Of a stretch of 64,000 bases of DNA, positions 25,933 to 33,619 are shown piece after piece (positions within the stretch are counted from its first letter, which is position 1; every line of letters starts with the position of its first letter). The DNA comes from CADEDH01 sp963732695 (lineage in GTDB: Bacteria > Actinomycetota > Acidimicrobiia > Acidimicrobiales > SZUA-35). The position numbers and the translations under genes are program-made. The notes under the pieces were generated by a model. That model saw only the letters and a list, made by a program, of their open reading frames with translations. It was not told the DNA's origin and searched no databases. The stretch is from assembly GCA_963732695.1 (NCBI GenBank), contig CAVTAP010000008.1, positions 124,001-188,000 on the forward strand, given 5' to 3'.

Positions 25933-26886
25933 TCAGGCCCGAACCCAGGGGGTGCCGACGCCGGGGCGGGGCCGCTCGCCCAGCACCTCGCGCCGGAACC
26001 GGAACAGCTCGGCCGGGCGGCCGCCGGTGCGGGCCAGCTCGCCCGTGCCCTCCACCAGCCCGGCCCCCTCCACCAGACGACGGAAGTTGCCCTTGTGGAG
26101 TGGGATCCCGGCCAGGGCCTCCACCACCTGCTGGAGCTGGAGCAGGGTGAACCGGGCGGGCAGGAGCTCGAACACCACGGGCCGGTAGGTCAGCTTGCCC
26201 CGGAGCCGGCCCAGCGCGGTGGCGGCGATGCGGCGGTGGTCGAGGTACATCGGGCGCGAGGCCAAGCCCGGCGCCGCCCCGCCGTCGGGACGCCACCGGG
26301 TCTCGGCCGACTCGAACAGCAGGCCCACTTCGTACAGCAGCTCGTAGCGCTCCAGGGCCCGCACCCCGTCGAAGGGGAGGCGGGGGCCGCCGAACGCCAT
26401 CCGCACCCGTTCGGCCCGGAATCGGCTCTCGTCGCCCCCGGCGTCGACGAAGCGCTGGAGGGCGGGGAGGATGACCTCGTCGATCATGGCCGGGCGACCG
26501 TCGCGGTGGTCTTCCCACGGGAAGAAGTCGTACACGTCACGCCAGGAGGCGCCGGCCGACGGGCTGCCCTCCCGCACCAGGGCCAGGTAGGCGATCGACA
26601 GCTGGCGCACCTCGTCGTCGGAGCCGCCGCCATCGGCGCTGCCGGGGCCCCGCTCCCGGTCGCCGAAGGTGTAGAGCTGTTCCACGTAGCCCACGTCGAG
26701 GCCCGTCTGGTCGAGCACCCAGCGCCGCAGCGCCATCTCCAGCGTGCGGTCCCGGAGCTGGAACGGACCGGAGGGCAGGGCCGGCATGGCGGCCGGGCCG
26801 TCGATGGTGAGGAGCCGGGGCGCCTCGTCGGTCACGGCCACGATGACGGCGTCGAGGCTGATCTCAATCGGTATGGAACTCACCAC
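25933..26886 (-). CDS. nrtR: NrtR-type Nudix-related NAD-biosynthesis regulator
   Basis: About 317 residues. The N-terminal part is Nudix-like (IPIEISLDAVIVAVTDEAPRLL, LPSGPFQLRDRTLEMALRRWV) but lacks a full Nudix catalytic box. The C-terminal winged helix matches NrtR closely: VVFELLPARFTLLQLQQVVEAL, then IPLHKGNFRRLVEGAGLVEG and GRPAELFRFR. NrtR proteins bind ADP-ribose or NAD-related ligands and repress NAD genes. The nadAB operon 2-3 kb away has tandem palindromic sites, so it is the likely target. It starts at a run of three GTG codons; 26886 has TATCCT 8 bases upstream. It is longer than typical NrtR (about 230 residues), from inserts in the N-terminal half. Confidence 0.82.
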   Translation of the reverse strand: MVSSIPIEISLDAVIVAVTDEAPRLLTIDGPAAMPALPSGPFQLRDRTLEMALRRWVLDQTGLDVGYVEQLYTFGDRERGPGSADGGGSDDEVRQLSIAYLALVREGSPSAGASWRDVYDFFPWEDHRDGRPAMIDEVILPALQRFVDAGGDESRFRAERVRMAFGGPRLPFDGVRALERYELLYEVGLLFESAETRWRPDGGAAPGLASRPMYLDHRRIAATALGRLRGKLTYRPVVFELLPARFTLLQLQQVVEALAGIPLHKGNFRRLVEGAGLVEGTGELARTGGRPAELFRFRREVLGERPRPGVGTPWVRA

Positions 26887-26894
26887 CACGGCCG

Positions 26895-26900
26895 AGGATA
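26895..26900 (-). promoter_or_regulatory. Leaderless -10 box TATCCT
   Basis: TATCCT on the minus strand lies 8 bases before GTG 26886 (5 before GTG 26889), with no Shine-Dalgarno sequence. Confidence 0.4.
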
Positions 26901-26956
26901 GGCCGCCGACACCCCGTCGGTCGGGAGCCGCCCTCCCTGGCCAACTCCTGATCGGT

Positions 26957-28066
26957 TCAGCCTTCGGCCGCCGCCGCCCGGTCCCGGGCCACGGCATCGA
27001 GCAGCTCGTACTCGGCCTCGGTGTCCATGGCGTCCTCGAACTGGATCACCCGCATCTCCTCGAACCGCTGACGGAGCCAGCCGTTGTTGGCGTCGAGCAG
27101 GCCGAGGCGCTTGCAGTTGGGCACGATCTTGGCGAACAGCAGCTGCTGGAACGGATCGTCGTTGGGGTCGGCGGCGGTGAACGTGCGGATCGCCTCCTTC
27201 ACGTCCACCCCCACCCGCTCCCAGACCTCCTGGCGCTGGAACCGGTCGCGCATGCGGATGGCGGCGTCGTAGGCGAACTCCTGGCGCTCGAACAGCTCGG
27301 CCTCGGTCAGCTCGCCGTACAGCTCCTTCAGGCTGATGAGGCCGAAGGCCACGTGGCGGGCCTCGTCGCTCATCACGTAGCGCAGGAGCTGGCGCAGCAG
27401 GGGATCGAAGGTCTGGTTGGCCATGTTGCCGAAGGCGGCCAGGGCCAGCCCCTCCACCATCACCTGCATGCCGAGGTAGGTCATGTCCCAGCGGTGATCG
27501 TTGATGATGTCGTCGAGCAGGGCCTGGAGGTGGGTGTTGACCGGGTACCAGCCCGAGAGCTTGGTATCGAGGTAGCGGGCGAACACCTCCACGTGGCGGG
27601 CCTCGTCCATCACCTGGGTGGCGGCGTAGAACTTGGCGTCGATCCAGGGCACGGTCTCCACGATCTTGGCCGTGCACACCAGGGCCCCCTGCTCGCCGTG
27701 GAGGAACTGGCTGAGCACCCAGTTCGACGTCTCGATCTCCAGGTTCAGCCACTCCCGCTCGCCCCAGCGCTCGAAGCTGGTGCCGGCGATGTCCACCCCC
27801 AGCTCGAGGAGCAGCTCCCGGTTGGGGATGCCGGCCTGGCGCACCAGGGCCTCCTGGTCAACGTCGATCGACCAGTCGAGGTCGGTCTCGCCGTCCCACT
27901 GGGAGTGCTTGGCCTTCTCGTACAGCTTGGTGAGGGCGGGCCGGGCGCCCTTGTTGTAGTCCCAGGTGAAAATGGTGTCGGCGTTGTTCTCGACCTGACG
28001 AATGGTGGCGCTGCGATCGGCATTGGTGACCGACAGGAGGTCGAGGTGCTCGTCGGTGAGGGCCAT
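26957..28066 (-). CDS. Ferritin-like di-iron protein (R2/AurF-like)
   Basis: 369 residues. Two DEARH motifs: QVMDEARHVEVF near residue 155 and VMSDEARHVAFG near 240. With two more acidic helices (FLHGEQGAL, MVEGLALAAF) they supply the carboxylate-His ligands of a di-iron centre as in R2-like and AurF-like oxygenases. It may hydroxylate or oxidise an organic substrate using O2; which one is not evident. AGGAG precedes ATG 28066. Upstream lies a long palindrome over the likely promoter. No ferredoxin partner adjoins it. Confidence 0.8.
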   Translation of the reverse strand: MALTDEHLDLLSVTNADRSATIRQVENNADTIFTWDYNKGARPALTKLYEKAKHSQWDGETDLDWSIDVDQEALVRQAGIPNRELLLELGVDIAGTSFERWGEREWLNLEIETSNWVLSQFLHGEQGALVCTAKIVETVPWIDAKFYAATQVMDEARHVEVFARYLDTKLSGWYPVNTHLQALLDDIINDHRWDMTYLGMQVMVEGLALAAFGNMANQTFDPLLRQLLRYVMSDEARHVAFGLISLKELYGELTEAELFERQEFAYDAAIRMRDRFQRQEVWERVGVDVKEAIRTFTAADPNDDPFQQLLFAKIVPNCKRLGLLDANNGWLRQRFEEMRVIQFEDAMDTEAEYELLDAVARDRAAAAEG

Positions 28067-28114
28067 GGCGGCTACTCCTGAAAGGTGTCGGTGGGGCGCC
28101 AGGAGCGCCCCGTC

Positions 28115-28146
28115 CGTACACTGTAGTGCAGCACTTACACCGTACG
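28115..28146. promoter_or_regulatory. Interrupted palindrome upstream of the di-iron gene
   Basis: CGTAC-N2-TGTA...TACA-N2-GTACG, 32 bp, with the inner palindrome GTGCAGCAC. This TetR-operator-like site lies 49 bases before ATG 28066 and probably regulates it. No TetR gene is nearby. Confidence 0.45.
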
Positions 28147-28149
28147 AAA

Positions 28150-28310
28150 GGGGGCGCGCCCGGGCGTCCGGCCAGGACCTCGTCCAGCTCGCCCAACTCC
28201 CGGAGGTGCCGGGGTCGAGCAGGAGGTCGATCCGCTCCCGGGCCGTGAGCTCGCCCCTGGCGTGGAGGCGCTCGATGGTGGCGGCATCGGCGCCGACGCT
28301 CGTGAACGTC
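28150..28310 (-). pseudogene. Frameshifted N-terminal remnant of an acyl-CoA carboxylase beta subunit
   Basis: Reading leftward from about 28300, the minus strand encodes TIERLHARGELTARERIDLLL then DPGT, the characteristic N-terminus of AccD/PccB carboxyltransferases. Just after DPGT the frame breaks; one base later it continues REL GELDEVLAGRPGA, the expected next residues. A single lost base explains this. The rest of the ~520-residue gene is absent: the sequence runs into the palindrome and promoter of the di-iron gene. It is a decayed gene remnant left by a deletion. Confidence 0.6.
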
Positions 28311-28327
28311 CGACCCGGACGGGAATT

Positions 28328-28357
28328 GGTTGACTCGTCAACCTGTTTCGGTAAGCT
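28328..28357 (+). promoter_or_regulatory. Promoter with operator over the -35 box
   Basis: -35 TTGACT (28330-28335) and -10 TAAGCT (28352-28357), 16 bases apart, near consensus. The palindrome GGTTGAC-TC-GTCAACC (28328-28343) covers the -35 box, so a repressor there would shut the dioxygenase gene. The ATG follows 26 bases after the -10. Confidence 0.6.
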
Positions 28358-28383
28358 GGATCGAACCGGAAAGGACCGACCCG

Positions 28384-29220
28384 ATGCCCGAGTCGAACAC
28401 AGCCGACCGTCTCCCCACCTATTTCGTGTCCCACGGCGGCGGGCCGTGGCCGTGGATGATGGACCAGATGCGGGGTTGGGAGCGCCTGCACGAATCGCTG
28501 GCCGCCCTGCCGGCCGATCTGGGCCGCACCCCCCGGGCCATCCTGTGCGTGTCGGCCCACTGGGAGGAGGCCGAGTTCACCGTGCAGACCAGCCCCAAGC
28601 CCCCGATGCTGTACGACTACGGCGGCTTCCCCGACTTCACCTACCGCATCCAGTACCCGGCCCCCGGCTCGCCCGAGGTGGCGGAGCGGGTGGGCGAGTT
28701 GCTGTCGGGCGCCGGGATCCCGGTGGGCTTCGACGGACGGCGGGGCTACGACCACGGCACCTTCTGCCCCCTCTACGTGTCGTACCCCAACGCCGACGTG
28801 CCGATCCTGCAGTTGTCGCTGCGCCACAACCTCGACCCCGAGGTGCACCTGGCCGCCGGCCGGGCCCTGGCCCCCCTGCGCGATGAGAACGTGCTGATCC
28901 TGGGGAGCGGCTTCAGCTACCACAACCTGGGCCAGTTCTTCAGCCCGGCCGCCGCCGAGCCCTCCCGCCAGTTCGACGACTGGCTGGCCGCCACCATGCT
29001 GGGGTCGTCGCCCGAAGACCGCACCCGTCGCCTGATCGACTGGGAGCGGGCGCCCGCCGCCCGGGCCTGCCACCCCCGGGAGGAGCACCTGCTGCCCCTC
29101 ATGGTGGCGGTGGGAGCGGCCGAGGCGGAGGACGCCGTGCGCGTCTACCACGAGGACAGCTTCATGGGCCGCCTGAGCTCGTCGAGCTACCGCCTCGGTG
29201 CCACCGCCAGCCTGAACTGA
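28384..29220 (+). CDS. Class III extradiol dioxygenase (DODA-like)
   Basis: 278 residues from ATG 28384, with AAGGA upstream. Metal-site residues of the LigB/DODA family are visible: FVSHGGGPWPW near 15-22, CVSAHWEEAEF near 55-65, GYDHGTFCPLY near 122-130 and HPREEHLLPL near 228-237. It cleaves catechol-type rings using Fe(II) or Zn and O2, though many members act on unknown phenols. A strong regulated promoter and operator precede it. It stands alone as a single-gene unit, divergent from the carboxylase remnant. Confidence 0.9.
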   Translation: MPESNTADRLPTYFVSHGGGPWPWMMDQMRGWERLHESLAALPADLGRTPRAILCVSAHWEEAEFTVQTSPKPPMLYDYGGFPDFTYRIQYPAPGSPEVAERVGELLSGAGIPVGFDGRRGYDHGTFCPLYVSYPNADVPILQLSLRHNLDPEVHLAAGRALAPLRDENVLILGSGFSYHNLGQFFSPAAAEPSRQFDDWLAATMLGSSPEDRTRRLIDWERAPAARACHPREEHLLPLMVAVGAAEAEDAVRVYHEDSFMGRLSSSSYRLGATASLN

Positions 29221-29418
29221 GCCCCGGCGCCGGGCGGCACGCCCGACCCGTGGGGCGGGCCCCGGCCCCGATGTGCCGAGGTGCGGACGTTCCCGATTTC
29301 GAGCGACTACTGTCGGCGGAGCACGGTTGGCCGAGATGGCGGAGGCCTCCGACGGTTGTGACGCGACTGGGCGAATTCGAGAACTGCATGGCAGACGGCG
29401 ATCCGTCGCGCCCCGACC

Positions 29419-30489
29419 ATGCTCCGTGCGGAGGCTGAGGCGTTGAGCGCCGGGCGGATCGCCGCTGGACCGCCCCCGCTGCTCCTCGGCGTCGAGGTCG
29501 GCCGCCGCCGGGTCCGGCTCGCCCTCCTCGATCCCGAGGGCCGGTTGGTCCACGACGCCGCCGAGGCACCGATCGACGGCAACGAGGATCTCGTCGAGTT
29601 CATGGCCGGTGCCACCAGCCGGGCGATCGCCGCCGGCGCCAACCGCCTCGGCCTGAGCCCCGCCACGCCGGTGCAGGTGGCAGCGACGATCGGGTTCCCC
29701 CACTGCGGTGTGGGCAGCGGCCCGGCCCTGGGGGAATGGATCGTCGAGTTGAGCCGGGAGCTGGGCGAGCCGGTGGTGTGCATCGGCGATCATGGCGTCT
29801 CCTACGCCCCGGTGCACTGCCTCGACTACGTCGACCACGTGTTCCACTCGATCTCGATGCGGCTCGACCGGGTGGAGCTGGCCCCGGTGGCCGCCGGCCG
29901 CACCCTGGGCCTGCTCCGATCGGGAACGTTGACGCTGGGATCGGGGATCGCCTGGTCGGCTCGCATCCTCGACGGCGAGATGATGGAGGCGTTCGAGGTG
30001 GGTGGCGGGCCGGTCGACGACGCGCTCCACATGATCGCCAACGACGGGGCCCGACCGGTGCAGGTCCTCGACGGGGTGTTCATCGACGAGACCATGTGCC
30101 AGGAGCGGGGACTCACCCCGGGGGTGCTGGCCCCGGCCGTGGGTGTCGCCCTGGCCCTGCTCGACCCACCGGGGCGGAACCTCCTCGACGGTCGCCTGGT
30201 GGACGCCGCCGGGCGCCGTGCGGCGGCCGGGCCCACCCCGCTCCCACCCCGCCCCGCGGCCCCCGCCCCCCGGCCCGTCACCGGCCGCGACATCAGCGGA
30301 CCCCGCCCCCGGGCCACCGTGCCCGGGCCCGATCGTCCCCGGGCCGAGGGCCCCCGCACCGCCCCCGGATCGCCGCCCGCCCGCCTGGCGGCGTCACCCG
30401 AACCCGAGAGCCGCCTGCCCACCGACATGCTCATAGGAGCGCTCCTGATGCTGACACTCCTGCTCGTCGTCGCTCTGGTGCTGCGATGA
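29419..30489 (+). CDS. ASKHA/PilM-like protein with C-terminal membrane anchor
   Basis: 356 residues. N-terminal ~240 residues resemble the actin-like ASKHA fold: LLLGVEVGRRRVRLALLDPEG (phosphate-1-like), later FHSISMRLDRVEL and VGVALALLDPPGRNLLDGR, which is similar in shape to the end of PilM (GLAL... NLL). A ~90-residue Pro/Arg/Ala linker follows, then one C-terminal helix (MLIGALLMLTLLLVVALVL), so the protein is a cytoplasmic domain tethered at its C-terminus. It overlaps the next gene by ATGA. The function is not known; the PilM-like reading is inference. Confidence 0.55.
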   Translation: MLRAEAEALSAGRIAAGPPPLLLGVEVGRRRVRLALLDPEGRLVHDAAEAPIDGNEDLVEFMAGATSRAIAAGANRLGLSPATPVQVAATIGFPHCGVGSGPALGEWIVELSRELGEPVVCIGDHGVSYAPVHCLDYVDHVFHSISMRLDRVELAPVAAGRTLGLLRSGTLTLGSGIAWSARILDGEMMEAFEVGGGPVDDALHMIANDGARPVQVLDGVFIDETMCQERGLTPGVLAPAVGVALALLDPPGRNLLDGRLVDAAGRRAAAGPTPLPPRPAAPAPRPVTGRDISGPRPRATVPGPDRPRAEGPRTAPGSPPARLAASPEPESRLPTDMLIGALLMLTLLLVVALVLR

Positions 30490-31346
30490 CCACCGTGGAC
30501 CGGCGCAGCGCCCGGTACCGCCATCGGCGCCCGGTGGTGGCCGTGCTGTTGGCGGTGAACCTGCTCCTGGTGGGGTTGAACCTGGCCAAACGGGACCTGC
30601 TGCCGTTCTCCGTCGGGCCGCTGGGCGGCGAATCGGCCGAGGGCGCCGACCCGACCACCCCGGCCACCGCCGGGAGCGGCGCCAGCACCGCCAGCTCGGT
30701 CGTGGTCGCCCCCGGGCCGGCCCGCACCGAGGTCGACCGGTCGGGAGCCGACTGGCCCGGCGGCCCGGGGCCGGTGCCCACCGGCGAGGCCCCTCCCCGA
30801 CGGGCCACGCTGGGGGCCGACGGTCGGCTGCAGCTCACCGGCTCGGCCCCCAACTGGGGCGTGGCCACCAAGATCGCCCAGTACGCAGCGGAGAAGCTCC
30901 CGGGCGGAGCGGGCGCCGTCGACAACCTCATCACCTGGCATCCCGACGCCCCGGCCGAGACCCAGTCGGGCGAGGTGGTCATGACCGGAGCGGCCACCTT
31001 CGCCCCCGGCGGAGCCGAGATCGATCCCGGCTCGTTCCCCGTGCTCGACCTGGCGGCCCAGATCATGGTGGCCCACCCCACCGTCTTCGCCGTGGTGATC
31101 GGCCACACCGACGACCAGGGCGACGAGGCCGACAACGCCGAGCTGGCGGCGATCCGGGCCGCGGCCGTGGTCGACTACCTCGTTGGCAAGGGCGTGGTGC
31201 CGGGCCAGCTGGTGGTGGCGGCCGCCGGGGAGGACGATCCGGTGGCCGACAACCAGACGGTGGAGGGCCGCAACGCCAACCGCCGCACCGAGATCCAGTT
31301 CAAGAACTTCCTGATCTCCGACGCCAGCCTGGGAGGCCGGTCGTGA
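30486..31346 (+). CDS. ArfA-like OmpA-domain envelope protein
   Basis: 286 residues. One N-terminal helix (VVAVLLAVNLLLVGLNLA), a Ser/Thr/Pro linker, a BON-like region (LQLTGSAPNWGVATKIAQYAAE ... VDNLI), then an OmpA peptidoglycan-binding domain: VVIGHTDDQGDEADNAELA, IRAAAVVDYLV and the GRNANRRTEIQFKN signature. The layout matches mycobacterial ArfA/OmpATb. It starts in an ATGA overlap with the ASKHA-like gene and ends in a GTGA overlap with the binding-protein gene. Likely links membrane and cell wall; the partner role is inferred. Confidence 0.82.
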   Translation: MTTVDRRSARYRHRRPVVAVLLAVNLLLVGLNLAKRDLLPFSVGPLGGESAEGADPTTPATAGSGASTASSVVVAPGPARTEVDRSGADWPGGPGPVPTGEAPPRRATLGADGRLQLTGSAPNWGVATKIAQYAAEKLPGGAGAVDNLITWHPDAPAETQSGEVVMTGAATFAPGGAEIDPGSFPVLDLAAQIMVAHPTVFAVVIGHTDDQGDEADNAELAAIRAAAVVDYLVGKGVVPGQLVVAAAGEDDPVADNQTVEGRNANRRTEIQFKNFLISDASLGGRS

Positions 31347-32635
31347 CCCGTCGTAGCCAGGCCCTGCTCACCGCCGCCCTCCTGTTCCTGGCCGCCTGCA
31401 CCAGCGGCAACGACCAGGCCGACCCCGGCCCGTCGTCCAGCTCGACACCGGACGGAGCGGCCACCACCGTGCCCCCAGGCCAGACGGGCCAGACGGGCCA
31501 GACGGCGGCGCCCACCTCCGGCCCCCGGTGGGACATCGACGCCGCCCTGGCCGCCGATCCGAACTGCCCCAACCCGCTGTCGGCCGATCCGCTGGTGATC
31601 GGCTACGCCGCCGACCTGGGTGACCTGGGTGGCTTCGCCGACGGCCCGGCCTCGGAGACGGCCCGCCACCTGGCCAAGCTGATCAACTGCTCGGGCGGGA
31701 TCGGCGGCCGGGCGGTGCGGGTGGACGTGACCGACATCTCCGGCTCCCCCACCGACAGCCGGGCCGCCGTGCTCGGCCTCATCCAGGGCGGGGCCGAGGT
31801 GCTGCTCGGGCCACCCTTCCCCGACCCCGGGTTCCGGGTGCTGCAGGCCACCCAGGGGCGCACACCGGTGATCTTCACCGGCTCCACCGAGCCGGCCCTG
31901 GCCGACACCACCGAGCTGTCGTACCTGGTGGCCTTCAACGACACCCAGGGGGCGTCGGCCGCCGCCCAGTTCGCCAAGAGCCGCAACTGGGGGACGGCCG
32001 TCACCCTGTCGAGCCCCGGGCCCTACTTCGGCTACAACGTGCGGGTCTTCACCAGCGCCTTCACCAGCGCCGGGGGTCAGGTCCTGGCCGACCTGCCGTT
32101 CGTACCGGGCGAGCAGACCGACTTCGCCGACGCCGTGGCCACGATCGCCCAGAACCCGCCCGACATGATCTACACCCCGATGCTGGCCGAGCAGCTGGTG
32201 GCGCTGAAAGGCCAGCTGGAGAAGGCCGGCCTGGGTGATGTGGAGCTGGTGGGCAGCGACGCCTTCGAGGCTTCGTTCGGCTACCAGTTGCCCAACATCG
32301 ACGGCATCTACCACGTGACCCACGCCGATCCCGCCCCCGATTCCCGGCTGGAGAAGCTGATCGCCAGCTACACGGCGGCCACCGGCTCGCCCCGGCCCGG
32401 TGCCCCCTCCATGGTGGCCCTCACCGGCGACGCCATCGCCGTCATCGCCGACGCCTACCTCCGGGTCAACTCGATCGACCCGGTGGCGCTGGGCCGGGCC
32501 ATCGCCACCGCCAGCGGGGTGCAGGGCGTCACCGGGGAGCTCAGCTACGACAACTCGGGGGCGCCGACCAAGCCGATCTACATCCATCAGGTGGTGAACG
32601 GACAGGCCACGCTGGCCTACAAGGTCGACACCTGA
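31343..32635 (+). CDS. ABC-type substrate-binding lipoprotein (LivJ-like)
   Basis: 430 residues. Signal peptide with lipobox LFLAAC near residue 19, then a Thr/Gln/Gly linker holding a triple 9-bp repeat (Gly-Gln-Thr). The mature part is a type-I periplasmic-binding fold: LVIGYAADLGDLGGFADGPASE, INCSGGIGGRAVRV and PVIFTGSTEPALADT. Such proteins bind amino acids or small organic acids. No permease or ATPase gene accompanies it, so it may act as a sensor. It is the last of three overlapping genes. The ligand cannot be told. Confidence 0.85.
   Translation: MTRRSQALLTAALLFLAACTSGNDQADPGPSSSSTPDGAATTVPPGQTGQTGQTAAPTSGPRWDIDAALAADPNCPNPLSADPLVIGYAADLGDLGGFADGPASETARHLAKLINCSGGIGGRAVRVDVTDISGSPTDSRAAVLGLIQGGAEVLLGPPFPDPGFRVLQATQGRTPVIFTGSTEPALADTTELSYLVAFNDTQGASAAAQFAKSRNWGTAVTLSSPGPYFGYNVRVFTSAFTSAGGQVLADLPFVPGEQTDFADAVATIAQNPPDMIYTPMLAEQLVALKGQLEKAGLGDVELVGSDAFEASFGYQLPNIDGIYHVTHADPAPDSRLEKLIASYTAATGSPRPGAPSMVALTGDAIAVIADAYLRVNSIDPVALGRAIATASGVQGVTGELSYDNSGAPTKPIYIHQVVNGQATLAYKVDT
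31478..31504 (+). repeat. Triple 9-bp tandem repeat
   Basis: Three exact copies of GGCCAGACG in the linker of the binding protein encode repeated Gly-Gln-Thr. In-frame, so copy changes would only alter linker length. Confidence 0.8.
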
Positions 32636-32664
32636 GGGCCGCTCCCGGGTGTACGGCGCCGGGC

Positions 32665-33555
32665 TCAGCCCAGGCCGAAGCCCCGATCGGCCAGGAACCG
32701 GGCCAGCTGATCCCGCTCCCGGCGGGCCACCATACGGGCCTTCTCCTCGGCCCAACCGTAGGGGTCGGCCACGCCCCACAGGTCGACGTCGAGCTGCTGG
32801 TCGGGCGGCACCGGGCGGCCGGCGGCGGTGCGGCGCCGGCTGTAGCTCCCCACCGCGTCGGCCTCCGCCTCCTGATCGGCCCGGTAGCGGTCTCGGTGCA
32901 CGGTCACGGCCGGAGGTAGGCGGGGCGAGAACGGCAGCAACCGCTGGGGCCACCCCACGCACATCCCGGCCACGGGGAACACCAGCTCCGGTAGCTCCAC
33001 GATGCCGGCCACGGCCTCGATGTGGTTGCGGACCACGCTGATGGGGCAGGTGCCGAGACCCAGGCTCTCGGCCACCCAGACGAAGCTGGCCAGGTGGATG
33101 GCGGCATCGGCGGCGGCGTTGAGCACGGCGTCGAGGTGGTCGTTGGCGAAGGGCAGCCCGGCCCGCGCCGCCACCCGGCGGATGCGGCCGCTGTCGGCGC
33201 AGAACAGCAGGAACCGGCCGCACTCCAGGATCCAGGGCATGGTGGGGATCAGCTCGGCGATGGCCCGCCGCCGCTCGGGGTCGTCCACCACGATCACGCT
33301 GCACTGCTGGAGGTCGGACTTCGACGGGGCGGAGAAGGCGGCGGCCAGGAGCACGTCGAGCAGGGCGTCGTCCACCGGCTCACCGGTGTAACGGCGGCAG
33401 CTCCGGTGGCCCAGCATCGCCTCGATCGTCCCCGGCCCGCTGGCACCCGACCGGTCCCGGGCGGCGGTGACGGCGGCACTGTGGGCCGGATCGGGCTCGG
33501 CGAAGGCGTAGCGACGGGCCACGAGATCGGCCACGGACGGTCCGGCGTCGGTCAT
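32665..33555 (-). CDS. Nitroreductase-family FMN oxidoreductase
   Basis: About 296 residues. MLGHRSCRRYTGEPVDDALLDVLLAAAFSAPSK is the FMN-binding start of NfsA/NfsB-like enzymes; VWVAESLGLGTCPISV and the VAGMCVGWPQ block complete the fold. It reduces nitro groups, quinones or other acceptors with NAD(P)H. The C-terminus is longer than the simplest members and ends in a charged helix. TACCAT lies 6 bases before ATG 33555. Divergent from the epoxide hydrolase. Substrate unknown. Confidence 0.87.
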   Translation of the reverse strand: MTDAGPSVADLVARRYAFAEPDPAHSAAVTAARDRSGASGPGTIEAMLGHRSCRRYTGEPVDDALLDVLLAAAFSAPSKSDLQQCSVIVVDDPERRRAIAELIPTMPWILECGRFLLFCADSGRIRRVAARAGLPFANDHLDAVLNAAADAAIHLASFVWVAESLGLGTCPISVVRNHIEAVAGIVELPELVFPVAGMCVGWPQRLLPFSPRLPPAVTVHRDRYRADQEAEADAVGSYSRRRTAAGRPVPPDQQLDVDLWGVADPYGWAEEKARMVARRERDQLARFLADRGFGLG

Positions 33556-33561
33556 GCCGGG

Positions 33562-33567
33562 ATGGTA
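33562..33567 (-). promoter_or_regulatory. Leaderless -10 box TACCAT
   Basis: TACCAT on the minus strand lies 6 bases before ATG 33555; an in-frame start farther upstream would run into the divergent gene. Confidence 0.4.
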
Positions 33568-33619
33568 GAGGCTGAGGGTGGCGGTGGCCCCGACCGTCGG
33601 GGGCGGGCATGCTCTGGCC

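Noticed and set aside
29250..29438. A 62-residue ORF before the ASKHA-like gene
   Set aside because: It overlaps the start of that gene, lacks a ribosome site or family, and its codon pattern is not convincing.
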